NCBI RefSeq assembly: GCF_020524345.1
Contig: NZ_JAIVLH010000001.1
Location: 124,001-188,000 of the forward strand
Source of the DNA: Metabacillus niabensis
Lineage (GTDB): Bacteria > Bacillota > Bacilli > Bacillales > Bacillaceae
Length of the DNA: 64,000 nt
Direction: 5' to 3'
The translations under genes and the position numbers were made by a program. The notes under the pieces are model-generated. The model was not told where the DNA came from. It ran no database searches and was given only the letters and a program-made list of their open reading frames with translations. Positions within the stretch are counted from its first letter, which is position 1. Every line of letters starts with the position of its first letter. Of this stretch, positions 1-9,357 are shown one piece after another.

Positions 1-206
1 TTACCCTATATGGAGATTGCCGTAAGGGTAGAAGACCTAACTATATGAATGCTGCAAAACCTGACGTAGCAAATGAGCTTTATGAGTCTTTTAATCGTAT
101 GTTAAGAGAAAAAGGTTTGCAGGTTGAAACAGGGATTTTCGGAGCTATGATGGATGTTCAATTTACAAACGTAGGTCCAGTAACATTAATTATAGAAAGT
201 AAATAA
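1..206 (+). CDS. dtd: D-aminoacyl-tRNA deacylase, C-terminal part (cut by window edge)
   Basis: Only the last 67 codons are inside the window. The readable frame begins at base 3 with [14 protein letters not shown] and ends in [10 protein letters not shown] followed by TAA at 204-206. The GRRP and FGAMMDV segments are characteristic of Dtd, which removes D-amino acids wrongly attached to tRNA in the cytoplasm. In B. subtilis the same gene (yrvI) sits directly before yrvJ, as here. The gene ends in a strong hairpin shared with the convergent yrvJ. The start codon lies upstream of the window. Confidence 0.93.
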   Translation, partial: TLYGDCRKGRRPNYMNAAKPDVANELYESFNRMLREKGLQVETGIFGAMMDVQFTNVGPVTLIIESK

Positions 207-252
207 AAAGGTTATCCTTCTTCTGTATTTGAATGAAGGATAACCTTTTTCT
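205..252. terminator. Bidirectional intrinsic terminator between dtd and yrvJ
   Basis: A 14-bp near-perfect stem (AAAGGTTATCCTTC with GAAGGATAACCTTT) has an A-run on its left and a T-run on its right, so it can stop transcription from both convergent genes. Confidence 0.9.
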
Positions 253-254
253 AT

Positions 255-2048
255 TTACTTGAAATACTGTGCTAATCCATTAAAAATTCCTTGTGAGGCC
301 CTCTCTTGATAGCTTGAAGTAGCTACGGTTAATTCTTCTGTCCGATTACTTAAGAAGCCCAGCTCAAGCAATACGGCAGGAGCTTTATTTTCTCGAAGGA
401 CATGGAAATTCCCGAATTTTTGACCTCTGTCTCTCAGTTTGGTTTGTTTAACAAGTTCATTATTTATAGACTTTGCTAGAGAACCATCTTTTAACGAATG
501 ATAATAATACGTTGTTGTTCCTGAAACACTTCGATCTGCTATACTATCGAAATGAATGCTAATAAATGCTTTTGCATTCCGATAATGTGATGTGCTCACA
601 CGAGAATTTAAGCTAATATATGTATCATTTGATCTTGTCATAAAAACATTTGCTCCAGCAGATTTAAGCTTATCATATACTAATTTTGCAGTGGAAAGTG
701 TTAAATTCTTCTCTAATGTACCAGATGCACCAACAGCGCCACTGTCACGACCGCCATGTCCAGGGTCAATGACAATTGTCTTGTTTTTGATGTATTGTGA
801 CACTCCAGGCTTCGTAACAGGTGAACTGACACCTGCTGTTTCAACTACCCAACCGGCAATAAAACCAGTTTTATTACCACCAAGATTGATCTTATACCAA
901 TCTCCTGCTTTTTCAATAATGCTATAACTCTCACCAATATTTGCACGTTTAATAATTGAATGAGAAGTTGATGTTCCTGAGCGGATATTTGTACCGTTAT
1001 AAATAATTTTCACCTGTTGACTGCTATTGCTTGTATTAGTATTGGTATTTGTGGTTTGTGTAGTATCTTTAGCAATGTACCAGCCAGCAACCCAACCAAC
1101 CTTGTTTGAACCGTATGCAATCTTATACCAGTCATTTTTTTCTTCAAGAATATTTACCTTTGTTCCTTTTGTTATGGAACCAACAACACTTCCACTAAGT
1201 GAGCCGCTATTTCTTATATTTAATGATGTGGCTGTCACTTTTCCGCTACCTTTTGCGGCAGAACTTTGGTTCGATGTAGAAGAGGTGTTTTCTTTTGACC
1301 CCGAATTGGACGAGTTTATCTTTATATAATCACTATGTACCCAGCCTGAGATATTTTTAGTTTGGATTTGAACCCATTTCCCTGATTCATTTACAATTGA
1401 AACAGTGGCATTTTTCTTAAGGCTTCCAACAATACTGCCTGAAGTAGAGGCCGTTTTACGAACATTTAAGGATGATGCGGTCACAGTACCGCTTTTTCCG
1501 GACGATGTGCCGGTCGACCCTTGTGTTGATGAAGTATATTTGACCTTTACATAGCTTGAAGATACCCAGCCAGTTTTACCTGAATAGGAAATCTTGATCC
1601 ATTCCCCGCTTTTCTCCAAATAGGAAGCTGTTTTCCCTTTTTCAAATACACCGATCACTCCGAAAGAAGTTCCAGGTCCTGAACGAAACCTTAGTCCTGT
1701 TGCAACGGATTCAACGATTGAACCCTTCGAAGTTGTAACAGCAGGTGTAGAAGAACTTGTTACTGCTTTTTTCTGGGTGACTAACCAATTTGCTACCCAT
1801 CCAGAAGATCTTGCTGATAATTTAATCTTAATCCAATCATTTTTCTTTTCTACCACATCATATGTTTGTCCTTTTTTTACTTTGGCAATGACGGAGTATG
1901 TTAGTCCTGCTCCGTTTCGCACATTCAGCGCATCAACATTAATTGTTACTTGATCAGCAGCCTTTGCAGTTGAAGGTGAAGTTTCGATAAAAAGGGATAG
2001 GATCACTAATGTGAAACATATTGATATGGTTATCATTTTGCGAATCAC
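255..2048 (-). CDS. yrvJ: Secreted N-acetylmuramoyl-L-alanine amidase with five SH3b domains
   Basis: A 597-residue cell-wall hydrolase that cleaves the amide bond between muramic acid and the stem peptide. A signal peptide covers about residues 1-30 (cleavage probably after AKA). Five bacterial SH3 repeats follow at roughly 34-92, 110-168, 187-245, 270-327 and 346-403, separated by Ser/Thr/Asn-rich linkers; each has the LNVR-type and GWV-type signatures. The Amidase_3 catalytic domain is at 423-597, with zinc or catalytic residues in DPGHGG, LEKN, SIHFDS and the LLELGFLSN motif. Position and architecture match B. subtilis YrvJ, although the number of SH3 units varies between species. It is transcribed toward dtd. 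The ATG is preceded by AAGGAGG on the minus strand. Confidence 0.93.
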   Translation of the reverse strand: MIRKMITISICFTLVILSLFIETSPSTAKAADQVTINVDALNVRNGAGLTYSVIAKVKKGQTYDVVEKKNDWIKIKLSARSSGWVANWLVTQKKAVTSSSTPAVTTSKGSIVESVATGLRFRSGPGTSFGVIGVFEKGKTASYLEKSGEWIKISYSGKTGWVSSSYVKVKYTSSTQGSTGTSSGKSGTVTASSLNVRKTASTSGSIVGSLKKNATVSIVNESGKWVQIQTKNISGWVHSDYIKINSSNSGSKENTSSTSNQSSAAKGSGKVTATSLNIRNSGSLSGSVVGSITKGTKVNILEEKNDWYKIAYGSNKVGWVAGWYIAKDTTQTTNTNTNTSNSSQQVKIIYNGTNIRSGTSTSHSIIKRANIGESYSIIEKAGDWYKINLGGNKTGFIAGWVVETAGVSSPVTKPGVSQYIKNKTIVIDPGHGGRDSGAVGASGTLEKNLTLSTAKLVYDKLKSAGANVFMTRSNDTYISLNSRVSTSHYRNAKAFISIHFDSIADRSVSGTTTYYYHSLKDGSLAKSINNELVKQTKLRDRGQKFGNFHVLRENKAPAVLLELGFLSNRTEELTVATSSYQERASQGIFNGLAQYFK

Positions 2049-2187
2049 GATAAACCTCCTTTTTATAATAATTAGTTAAATAAAACATTTCTCTACTTAT
2101 ATCGACATTCCTTTAGAAATTTGAAATAAATTTTTCCAAAATAGGAAAAGATAATAATGACTATGACGAGATGAGGTGGAATGATCA

Positions 2188-2361
2188 ATGAGAAATAATG
2201 ACAAAGGGGAATTAATGCACTCAAGACGGGATGTTTTCGGGGTGAATTTTCATGATTTTATGACAAAAGAGCAAAATGACTCGTCTTTTGAACTTGCATC
2301 TGAATTTGGAATTTCTTTAAGAGAAGTAAAGAATTTAAAAAAACATTTAAATCGGTCTTGA
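2188..2361 (+). CDS. yrzK: Small protein with helix-turn-helix-like C-terminus (YrzK-like)
   Basis: A 57-residue ORF starting MRNNDKGELM and ending KKHLNRS, with a GAGGTGG ribosome binding site seven bases before the ATG. The C-terminal half (about residues 35-54, ELASEFGISLREVKNLKKHL) resembles the recognition part of a sigma-70 region-4 or Xre helix-turn-helix, but there is too little of it to be an obvious complete DNA-binding protein. From memory B. subtilis has a comparable short gene, yrzK, between yrvJ and hisS; that is the only basis for the symbol. The stop codon overlaps the -35 box of the hisS promoter. Function unknown. Confidence 0.65.
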   Translation: MRNNDKGELMHSRRDVFGVNFHDFMTKEQNDSSFELASEFGISLREVKNLKKHLNRS

Positions 2362-2387
2362 CAATATACTACAAAGATACGTATGAT
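2358..2387 (+). promoter_or_regulatory. Sigma-A promoter of hisS-aspS
   Basis: A perfect TTGACA at 2358-2363 and TATGAT at 2382-2387 are separated by 18 bp, placing the start of transcription just upstream of the T-box leader. The -35 box overlaps the stop codon of the preceding small gene. Confidence 0.75.
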
Positions 2388-2394
2388 AAGATAA

Positions 2395-2690
2395 AATTCG
2401 AAAGTATTATCTAAATACAACATATATAATTTTGTGAACCAATGAGGGAGAACAGTAAATAAGATAACACATGAAAAGAGAGGAAATGTCTTAGGCTGAA
2501 AGCATTTCTACATGATGACTTATTGAAAAACACTCCTTAGGTTTCTCTCTGAAAAACAGTAAGTCTAGTAGGAGTAGAACGTGACAGGCGTTAACTGATC
2601 GAGTGGAAATAGATGATTATTTCAACTAGGGTGGAACCACGGGTATAACTCTCGTCCCTACTTTTTGTAGGACGGGAGTTTTTTTGTTGT
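2395..2690 (+). promoter_or_regulatory. T-box leader of hisS-aspS, probable His specifier
   Basis: This fills the gap before hisS. The 14-base T-box core AGGGTGGAACCACG is at 2628-2641, and is followed by a terminator hairpin with arms ACTCTCGTCCCTAC and GTAGGACGGGAGT and a T-run (2647-2690). Upstream lie the AGAGAG motif (about 2475-2482) and a GAAAAACACTCC segment. By alignment with the usual T-box layout the specifier is CAC (2531-2533), a histidine codon. Uncharged tRNA-His would pair with the leader and prevent termination, raising hisS and also aspS expression. Confidence 0.92.
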
Positions 2691-2711
2691 ATTTTTTAAG
2701 GGAGGTAAATT

Positions 2712-3983
2712 ATGTCATTCCAGATTCCTAGAGGTACTCAGGATATTTTACCTGGAGAGGTTGAGAAGTGGCAGTTTGTTGAGAATACTGCACGTGATTT
2801 ATGTAAGAGATATCAATATAAGGAGATTCGTACTCCTATTTTTGAACATACAGAGCTTTTTGCTCGTGGTGTTGGGGAAAGTACCGATATCGTCCAAAAG
2901 GAAATGTATACATTTCAGGATCGAAAAGGAAGAAGTATTACCCTTCGCCCAGAGGGAACAGCTTCAACTGTTCGAGCTTTTGTAGAGAAAAAACTTTATG
3001 CAAATCCTTCACAGCCAACAAAATTGTATTATATTGGGCCAATGTTCCGCTATGAACGTCCTCAAACTGGTCGTTTCCGTCAATTTGTCCAATTTGGTAT
3101 TGAGGCGCTTGGGAGTAATGATCCAGCCATTGATGCGGAAGTGATTTCTCTAGCAATGAATCTATATCAAGCACTTGGTTTGAAAAGCTTAAAGCTGGTT
3201 ATCAATAGCTTAGGTGACAGCGAAAGTCGTAAGGCTCATCGTGAAGCACTAATTGCTCATTTTGAACCAAGGATCGGGGAATTTTGTTCTGATTGTCAAA
3301 AAAGGTTGCAACAAAATCCGTTAAGAATCTTGGATTGTAAAAAGGATCGAGATCATGAATTGATGGAAACAGCTCCATCTATACTTGAATTCCTTAATGA
3401 AGATTCTACTCATTACTTTAACAAGGTACAGGAGTATTTAACTGCTAATGGGATTGAGTTTGAAGTTGATCCGGGACTTGTTAGAGGATTGGATTATTAT
3501 AATCATACTGCATTTGAAATTATGAGCAATGCAGAAGGATTCGGAGCCATTACGACACTTTGCGGTGGTGGACGATACAATGGCTTAGCACAGGAAATCG
3601 GTGGCCCGGAAACTCCTGGTATCGGATTCGCGCTAAGTATTGAGCGTTTATTAGCAGCACTTGAAGCAGAAGGTATAGAATTACCAATTTCAGCTGGCGT
3701 TGATTGTTATATCGTAACAATGGGAGACCAAGCAAAAGATCGTGCGGTATCATTATTGAACGATATGAGAAATGCTGGTCTCGTTGCTGAGAAGGATTAC
3801 GAAGATAAGAAGATGAAGGCTCAATTTAAAGCTGCAGATCGTCATCAAGCTAAATTTGTTGCGGTTTTAGGAGATGACGAATTAGCAAACAATGTGATTG
3901 CCATTAAAAATATGGAAACAGGCACACAAGAAGAAATTGCACTTGATCAAGTGATCTCATATTTAAAACAAAAAACAATGTAA
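2712..3983 (+). CDS. hisS: Histidine--tRNA ligase
   Basis: A 423-residue class II synthetase that charges tRNA-His in the cytoplasm. The class II motif 2 region ([14 protein letters not shown]) is near residue 112, the HisRS signature [15 protein letters not shown] near 255-270, the GGGRYNGL loop near 285, and motif 3 ([12 protein letters not shown]) near 310. The C-terminal 95 residues form the anticodon-binding domain. AGGGAGGT precedes the ATG by six bases. It is the first gene of a two-gene operon with aspS (17-bp gap) under the T-box leader. Length is normal for the family. Confidence 0.98.
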   Translation: MSFQIPRGTQDILPGEVEKWQFVENTARDLCKRYQYKEIRTPIFEHTELFARGVGESTDIVQKEMYTFQDRKGRSITLRPEGTASTVRAFVEKKLYANPSQPTKLYYIGPMFRYERPQTGRFRQFVQFGIEALGSNDPAIDAEVISLAMNLYQALGLKSLKLVINSLGDSESRKAHREALIAHFEPRIGEFCSDCQKRLQQNPLRILDCKKDRDHELMETAPSILEFLNEDSTHYFNKVQEYLTANGIEFEVDPGLVRGLDYYNHTAFEIMSNAEGFGAITTLCGGGRYNGLAQEIGGPETPGIGFALSIERLLAALEAEGIELPISAGVDCYIVTMGDQAKDRAVSLLNDMRNAGLVAEKDYEDKKMKAQFKAADRHQAKFVAVLGDDELANNVIAIKNMETGTQEEIALDQVISYLKQKTM

Positions 3984-4000
3984 TAAAAGGAGAGGGTTTC

Positions 4001-5767
4001 ATGTTTGGCCGTACGTATTACTGTGGCGAAGTTCCAGAGTCAGCAATTGGTGAAGAAGTCATTTTAAAAGGTTGGGTAGCAAAAAGACGTGATTTAGGCG
4101 GGGTTATTTTTATTGACCTGCGTGACCGTACAGGTGTTGTACAGGTTGTTTTTAACCCTGAAATTTCGGCTGAAGCATTAGCAATCGCAGAAAGAGTTCG
4201 TAGTGAATATGTGTTGGATATAACTGGTAAAATTGTTAAGCGTGATGAAGAAACAATCAATCCTAATGTTTCAACAGGGACAATAGAGGTTATTGTAGAG
4301 AATGTGACAATTATCAATGCAGCAAAAAATCCGCCTTTCTTAATTGAGGATAAATCTGATGAAGTATCGGAAGATGTCCGTTTAAAGTACCGCTATTTAG
4401 ATCTAAGAAGACCGGCTTTACAAACTACTCTTCAATTGCGTCATCAAGTGACAAGATCTATGAGAAATTTCTTGGATGAAAATGGCTTCTTAGATATTGA
4501 AACACCGATATTAACAAAAAGCACGCCAGAAGGTGCTCGTGATTATTTAGTACCAAGTCGTGTGCATGAGGGAGAATTTTACGCTTTACCACAATCACCT
4601 CAAATCTTTAAACAGTTATTGATGGTTTCTGGTTTTGATAAATACTATCAGATTGCCCGCTGTTTCCGTGATGAAGACTTGCGTGCTGATCGTCAACCGG
4701 AATTTACCCAAATTGACATTGAAACTTCATTTATGAGTCAAGATGATATTATGTCTATGACAGAACAGATGATGTCAATCATCATGAAAGAAACAAAAAA
4801 TATCGAGATTGAACTACCATTGCCTAGAATGACATATGATGAAGCTATGGGACGATATGGATCTGATAAGCCAGATACACGCTTCGGACTCGAGCTCGTG
4901 GATGTTGGTGAAATTGTTAAGAATAGTGGTTTAAAAGTATTTAACACTGTAATCGCAAATGGCGGTCAAGTTAAATCGATAAACGTTAAAGGTGCAGCGG
5001 ATAAATACTCAAGAAAAGATATGGATGCACTAGCTGAATTTGTTGCTCCATACGGTGCCAAAGGGTTGGCATGGCTTAAGGTTGAAGAGGACGGCCTAAA
5101 AGGTCCTATTATCAAGTTCTTCACTGAAGAAGAGCAAAAAGGGCTGTTACAAACATTAGAGGCTACTGTTGGTGATCTTCTTGTCTTTGTGGCAGATAAA
5201 AAATCAGTTGTTGCAGATGCTTTAGGAGCACTTCGTTCCAAGCTTGGTAAGGACCTGAACTTAATTGACGAAAGCAAATTCAACTTCCTATGGGTGGTTG
5301 ATTGGCCGTTACTTGAGTATGATGAAGCAACAAAACGCTATTATGCAGCACATCATCCATTTACAATGCCTGCACGCGAAGACATTGAATTGTTTGATAC
5401 AGATCCGGCAAATGTGAAAGCACAAGCTTATGATATTGTCCTTAACGGTTATGAATTAGGTGGAGGATCTATCCGTATTTTTGAAAAAGATATTCAGGAA
5501 AAAATGTTTAAGCTGTTAGGTTTCTCTGAAGATGAGGCTAGAGAGCAATTCGGTTTCTTATTAGAAGCATTTGAATATGGAACACCACCACACGGAGGAA
5601 TTGCTCTTGGATTGGATAGACTTGTTATGCTTTTAGCTGGTCGATCAAATCTACGAGACACAATTGCTTTCCCTAAAACAGCTAGTGCAAGTGACTTATT
5701 AACAAGTGCACCGAGTGCAGTTAGTGAAGCACAATTAGAAGAATTAAATCTTGAGCTTCGTGACTGA
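4001..5767 (+). CDS. aspS: Aspartate--tRNA ligase
   Basis: A 588-residue class II synthetase of the bacterial type. An N-terminal OB-fold anticodon-binding domain (about 1-105) is followed by the catalytic core with motif 2 ([16 protein letters not shown], near 217) and a bacteria-specific GAD insertion domain (about 300-420). Motif 3 ([15 protein letters not shown]) is near 530. AAGGAGAGG lies before the ATG. It is co-transcribed with hisS, so it probably shares the histidine-responsive leader, an arrangement also known in B. subtilis. No anomalies. Confidence 0.98.
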   Translation: MFGRTYYCGEVPESAIGEEVILKGWVAKRRDLGGVIFIDLRDRTGVVQVVFNPEISAEALAIAERVRSEYVLDITGKIVKRDEETINPNVSTGTIEVIVENVTIINAAKNPPFLIEDKSDEVSEDVRLKYRYLDLRRPALQTTLQLRHQVTRSMRNFLDENGFLDIETPILTKSTPEGARDYLVPSRVHEGEFYALPQSPQIFKQLLMVSGFDKYYQIARCFRDEDLRADRQPEFTQIDIETSFMSQDDIMSMTEQMMSIIMKETKNIEIELPLPRMTYDEAMGRYGSDKPDTRFGLELVDVGEIVKNSGLKVFNTVIANGGQVKSINVKGAADKYSRKDMDALAEFVAPYGAKGLAWLKVEEDGLKGPIIKFFTEEEQKGLLQTLEATVGDLLVFVADKKSVVADALGALRSKLGKDLNLIDESKFNFLWVVDWPLLEYDEATKRYYAAHHPFTMPAREDIELFDTDPANVKAQAYDIVLNGYELGGGSIRIFEKDIQEKMFKLLGFSEDEAREQFGFLLEAFEYGTPPHGGIALGLDRLVMLLAGRSNLRDTIAFPKTASASDLLTSAPSAVSEAQLEELNLELRD

Positions 5768-5776
5768 GTCAAGAAC

Positions 5777-5805
5777 TTGAAATGAAATTTTTCTTATGCT
5801 ATTAT
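5777..5805 (+). promoter_or_regulatory. Promoter of 6S RNA
   Basis: TTGAAA at 5777-5782 and TATTAT at 5800-5805 are separated by 17 bp and end shortly before the conserved 5' end of 6S RNA. Confidence 0.65.
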
Positions 5806-5824
5806 CTTTTTAAGTAATATATAT

Positions 5825-6012
5825 GAAAGTCCTGATGTGTTCGTTGTACACCTAGTTTTGACCTAACATTTTTTATACGGGAGCTTGAAGTTTCCGGACA
5901 GAGTAAATGCCTCTCACTCGCATGAGGACTTACAAACCTCTGGAACAAAGCACCCACCTGCTGAGTGCGGGATCAAAACGAGGGAAATGGCGACGGCACA
6001 ATCGGGACTGCT
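5825..6012 (+). ncRNA. bsrA: 6S RNA (6S-1 / BsrA type)
   Basis: The gap between aspS and tcdA carries an RNA whose 5' end reads AAAGTCCTGATGTGTTCGTT and continues through ACACCTAG, GGGAGCTTG and CCGGACAGAGTAAATGCC, very close to what I recall of B. subtilis 6S-1. The 5' AGTCC (5828-5832) pairs with GGGACT at 6004-6009 to close the long hairpin that mimics an open promoter and sequesters sigma-A RNA polymerase. B. subtilis bsrA is in the same aspS-yrvM interval. Exact mature ends are estimates. Confidence 0.88.
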
Positions 6013-6028
6013 ACATAGAAGATAAAAC

Positions 6029-6071
6029 AGGGGCACCCCTTTCACCAACTGTGAAATGAGGTGTCCTTTTT
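6029..6071 (+). terminator. Intrinsic terminator of 6S RNA
   Basis: The arms GGCACCCCTTTCAC and GTGAAATGAGGTGTCC form a stem with one bulge, followed by a run of T. Confidence 0.82.
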
Positions 6072-6074
6072 TAT

Positions 6075-6159
6075 ACTATCAGAACGTATATAAATTTTAT
6101 GGATGATAGTCTAAGAAAAACTAGGCTTTCTCCATTAGGGCGATAAGCCAAGTTTTTCT
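6075..6159 (+). repeat. Two-hairpin intergenic repeat, copy 1 of 4
   Basis: Hairpin 1 is ACTATC (6075-6080) with GATAGT (6105-6110). Hairpin 2 is AGAAAAACTAGGCTT with AAGCCAAGTTTTTCT, with a CCATTAGGGCGAT loop. The same element occurs at 16180, 40200 and 56117 in the same orientation. It lies between the 6S RNA terminator and tcdA. Confidence 0.88.
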
Positions 6160-6269
6160 AATAATAAGGGCTTACTTTTTTAGTGATGTATGGTATATTC
6201 TTTTTCAGGTAAAAATACTGTCATTATGACATGATTAGAAATTTTAGGTTATCAATTGGAGTGAGTTAG

Positions 6270-7037
6270 TTGCTACATCAATTTTCGCGTAATGAATTGG
6301 CAATAGGTAAAGAAGGGTTAACTATTTTAAAAAACAGCACTGTCGCTGTGTTGGGAATTGGAGGAGTAGGCTCCTTCTCAGCAGAAGCATTAGCAAGATC
6401 AGGTGTCGGCCGCTTAGTACTGGTAGATAAAGATGATGTAGATATTACAAATGTAAATCGTCAAATTCATGCACTGGTATCAACAGTAGGTCAGCCGAAA
6501 GTAGACTTGATGGCTGATCGTATTAAAGACATCAACCCTGATTGTGAAGTCATTTCTTTAAAAATGTTCTACACTGAAGAAACGTATGAACAATTCTTTG
6601 CACATAATCTTGATTATGTTGTGGATGCATCTGATACAATTTCCTATAAAATTCATTTAATGAAAGAATGTATAAAAAGAAACATTCCGATTATCTCCAG
6701 TATGGGTGCAGCGAATAAAATGGACCCAACGAGATTTCAGGTCGCGGATATTTCCAAAACACATACAGATCCGATTGCAAAGGTCATTCGGACTCGCTTA
6801 CGTAAAGAAGGAATTCATAAAGGCATAAAAGTCGTATTTTCAGATGAAAGCCCGATTGTGATTCGTGAAGAAGTACGGAAAGAAGTTGGAAATGATGCGG
6901 CGCCAATAAGAAAAGCAAAAATGCCGCCTTCATCAAATGCATTTGTTCCATCTGTTGCAGGGTTAATTATGGGTGGATATGTCATTACAGAGCTACTGAA
7001 GGATATTAAGATTACTCGTGTGAAGGATGAAAAGTAA
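6270..7037 (+). CDS. tcdA: tRNA threonylcarbamoyladenosine dehydratase
   Basis: A 255-residue ThiF/E1-like enzyme that cyclises t6A37 of ANN-decoding tRNAs to ct6A in an ATP-dependent reaction. The nucleotide-binding glycine loop GIGGVGS is at residues 31-37, the DKDDVDITNVNRQ segment at 53-65, and the DASDTISYK region near 120. Start: TTG at 6270, after GGAGTGAG, giving MLHQFSRNELAIG, the same N-terminus as B. subtilis YrvM. It is preceded by 6S RNA and repeat copy 1, so it is probably transcribed from its own promoter inside or after the repeat. Confidence 0.95.
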   Translation: MLHQFSRNELAIGKEGLTILKNSTVAVLGIGGVGSFSAEALARSGVGRLVLVDKDDVDITNVNRQIHALVSTVGQPKVDLMADRIKDINPDCEVISLKMFYTEETYEQFFAHNLDYVVDASDTISYKIHLMKECIKRNIPIISSMGAANKMDPTRFQVADISKTHTDPIAKVIRTRLRKEGIHKGIKVVFSDESPIVIREEVRKEVGNDAAPIRKAKMPPSSNAFVPSVAGLIMGGYVITELLKDIKITRVKDEK

Positions 7038-7055
7038 AGTAGTTTCTTTATTGGG

Positions 7056-7092
7056 AGAGGAAAAGCATTAATGATAGAGTTGCTTTTCCTCC
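7056..7092. terminator. Possible shared terminator of tcdA and the RsfA-type gene
   Basis: GAGGAAAAGCA (7057-7067) pairs with TGCTTTTCCTC (7081-7091). The right arm lies within the last codons of the convergent minus-strand gene. Neither side has a clean T-run, so termination strength is uncertain. Confidence 0.45.
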
Positions 7093-7601
7093 TCTATTAA
7101 TTGGACCTCATTAATAAGGCGAAATAAAGTCTTATATTTATGATCTATCTTTTGTTTTTGATTAGTAAGTTGCACATACTTGTTCATAAGGGTTTGTTTT
7201 TTCTCATACAGCTTTTTATTCTCTTCAGTTAATCGTATATTTTCATTAAGAATGTGAATGTGGTTCTCTTTGCATCGAACTTGAGATAAATAATGAATGC
7301 ATTCGTCTATTGTTAGTTGTATAATTTCACCGTGTTGTAAAACCTGTTGATTAGTTTGGGTTTCCTTTTTGTTAAGAGAAATTTCTTTTCTTCTCATTTT
7401 GGCTTGTTCAAACTCTTTTGTGTAATTTTTGCGTAGTTTCGCATTCCACCTGTATCCACACGCTGCTGCTGTACGATTCAATCGATTTCCAATATCTTTA
7501 AAAGCAGCCGACTGAGTACGGCCGTTTTGAACATATGATAGAACTGTTTCTGCTAGAAGTTGATCATTTTCTAAAGTCCACGCATCATGTCTAGTTTTCA
7601 C
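7068..7601 (-). CDS. RsfA-family (Myb/SANT-like) transcriptional regulator
   Basis: 177 residues. The N-terminal 60 residues (W at 8, the WTLENDQLLAETVL start, IGNRLNRTAAACGYRW) form the Myb/SANT-like DNA-binding domain found in RsfA and YlbO, prespore regulators of B. subtilis. The C-terminal half is a charged coiled coil (about 105-170). The start is GTG at 7601 with GGGAGG upstream on the minus strand. B. subtilis keeps rsfA elsewhere, so this is a paralogue by family; its target genes cannot be inferred. It is convergent with tcdA and divergent from rarA. Confidence 0.85.
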   Translation of the reverse strand: MKTRHDAWTLENDQLLAETVLSYVQNGRTQSAAFKDIGNRLNRTAAACGYRWNAKLRKNYTKEFEQAKMRRKEISLNKKETQTNQQVLQHGEIIQLTIDECIHYLSQVRCKENHIHILNENIRLTEENKKLYEKKQTLMNKYVQLTNQKQKIDHKYKTLFRLINEVQLIEEEKQLYH

Positions 7602-7765
7602 GACAACCTCCCTGGATTCCCCTTTATCACCTTACAAACAAGTCAGTCATTTTTATCCTTTCCGAATTAATTATGTTTATTCCTGATGTCTTCCAAGCTC
7701 CTTCAATTACAATGTTTCGTTACGCGGTTTATAATGTAAGTTAGAAATGAACAGGAGGTATTAAT

Positions 7766-9055
7766 GTGAACGGAGAACCACTTGCTTTCCGAATGAGGCC
7801 TTCAACAATAGATGAGATTGTTGGGCAAAAAGAGGTGATAGGGGAAGAAACAAGCCTTTATAAGATGATAAAAAATGGGTATGTCCCTTCTATGCTTCTG
7901 TACGGTGAGCCGGGTATTGGAAAGACATCAATCGCTTTTGCCATAGCAGGCACGACAAATATCCCCTTTATTGCACTGAATGCAACAACTGCCGGAAAGA
8001 AAGATGTAGAAGCAGTCGTTGATGAAACGAGAATTACAGGAAAAGTTATTTTGTTTTTAGATGAAATTCACCGTTTTAACAAAGCCCAGCAAGATTACTT
8101 GTTGCCACATGTTGAACGGGGAGACATCATCTTAATTGGAGCAACAACAGAGAACCCGTTTCATGATGTTAATCCGGCAATTAGAAGTCGATGTGGACAG
8201 ATAAAACAGTTAACAAGACTAACTGTTGAAGATATCGAGGTCCTTCTTCAACGTGCCCTGCAGGATGACAGAAAAGGACTGGGTATGGTTAAGATTGATA
8301 TATCAGAGGAACAAGTGAAAATGATTGCTTTTGGGTCCAATGGAGACGCTCGAAAATCCTTAACTTTATTGGAATCAATTGTTTATTCGTCATCAAAGGT
8401 AAATGATACATTTATTGTGGATGATAAAATAGTAAATGATATGGTAGAAAATGTTGGAGTATATGGCGATAAGAAAGGAACCCATTTTTATAATCTTCTT
8501 TCAAGTTTACAAAAGAGTATTAGAGGCAGTGATGTAGATGCGGCACTATATTATCTCGCCCATTTATTAGAAACAGGTGACCTTGTTGCAGTCAATCGAA
8601 GGTTAGTTGTGATCGCATATGAAGATATCGGCTTAGCGAACACTGCTGTCGGTAATAATGTTTTAGCCGCTGTCACTGCAAGTGAGCGTTTAGGGCTCCC
8701 GGAAGCACGTATTCCGTTATCTGTGGCAGTTGTTGAAATGTGCCTTTCTTCAAAGTCTAATTCAGCTTATAAGGCTTTAGACTTGGCAATTCAAGATGTT
8801 CGATCTGGAAAAGTAGGGAACATTCCAATGCACCTTCGAGACGGTCATTACGCAGGTGCAAAAGTGTTAGGACATGTTGGATACAAATATCCCCATGACT
8901 ATCCGATTGGAACATTTGGAGGGTGGGTTAATCAAGAATATTTACCCGATAATTTAATAGGAACAAAATATTATCAGCCATTGGATGCCGGTGATGAAAA
9001 AAGACTTGCTGCCATCTATGAAAAGTTAGAGCAATTTAGAAACCAGAAAAAGTAG
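7766..9055 (+). CDS. rarA: Replication-associated recombination protein A (AAA+ ATPase, MgsA/RarA)
   Basis: A 429-residue AAA+ clamp-loader-like ATPase that acts at stalled replication forks. Walker A GEPGIGKTS is at about 47-55, Walker B LFLDEIHRF near 98, and sensor 1 ATTENP near 128. The C-terminal tetramerisation region contains the RarA hallmark HLRDGHYAGAK and the GYKYPHDYP segment near 370-385. The start is GTG at 7766; the ATG two bases upstream is followed at once by TGA. AGGAGG is seven bases before the GTG. Matches B. subtilis YrvN. Confidence 0.96.
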   Translation: MNGEPLAFRMRPSTIDEIVGQKEVIGEETSLYKMIKNGYVPSMLLYGEPGIGKTSIAFAIAGTTNIPFIALNATTAGKKDVEAVVDETRITGKVILFLDEIHRFNKAQQDYLLPHVERGDIILIGATTENPFHDVNPAIRSRCGQIKQLTRLTVEDIEVLLQRALQDDRKGLGMVKIDISEEQVKMIAFGSNGDARKSLTLLESIVYSSSKVNDTFIVDDKIVNDMVENVGVYGDKKGTHFYNLLSSLQKSIRGSDVDAALYYLAHLLETGDLVAVNRRLVVIAYEDIGLANTAVGNNVLAAVTASERLGLPEARIPLSVAVVEMCLSSKSNSAYKALDLAIQDVRSGKVGNIPMHLRDGHYAGAKVLGHVGYKYPHDYPIGTFGGWVNQEYLPDNLIGTKYYQPLDAGDEKRLAAIYEKLEQFRNQKK

Positions 9056-9357
9056 TACGAGTATTTATGTTGTATGATTTGTCCATGCAGCATAGTTGGT
9101 TTAAGTGCTTAATACGATAAGTTTATGCTATAATGGCTAGTGTTCAAAAGTATATAGACTAGAAATACATTGGAAAAAGGGTTTCGTACTGAAAAGAGAC
9201 GGTTCATCTCTATTGAAATACTTATTTTAAAAGTACTGAATCTTTTGTCAGATAGTAGATCATGCTGATGATAGAAAAAGATTTATAATATTAATACAGT
9301 TTATATATTTTTAAAGGTTACTTACCTATATTAATTCCTGGCGTAAGGGGGAAAACA
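9056..9357 (+). promoter_or_regulatory. Intergenic region with probable long leader of cymR
   Basis: A TATAAT at 9129-9134 with a weak -35 would start transcription about 215 nt before cymR. The leader contains an AGAGA/TCTCT hairpin (9195-9211) and a direct repeat GTACTGAA (9186-9193 and 9233-9240). I see no clear terminator, T-box or known riboswitch core. No gene is supported here. Confidence 0.4.

Noticed and set aside
592-927. Open frame of 111 codons on the plus strand opposite yrvJ
   Set aside because: No ribosome binding site, lies wholly antisense to a well-supported amidase gene, and the product has no recognisable feature.
7056-7092. Attachment site or mobile-element boundary at the tcdA/RsfA-type junction
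   Set aside because: The inverted repeat is better explained as a shared terminator, and the RsfA-type gene has normal composition.
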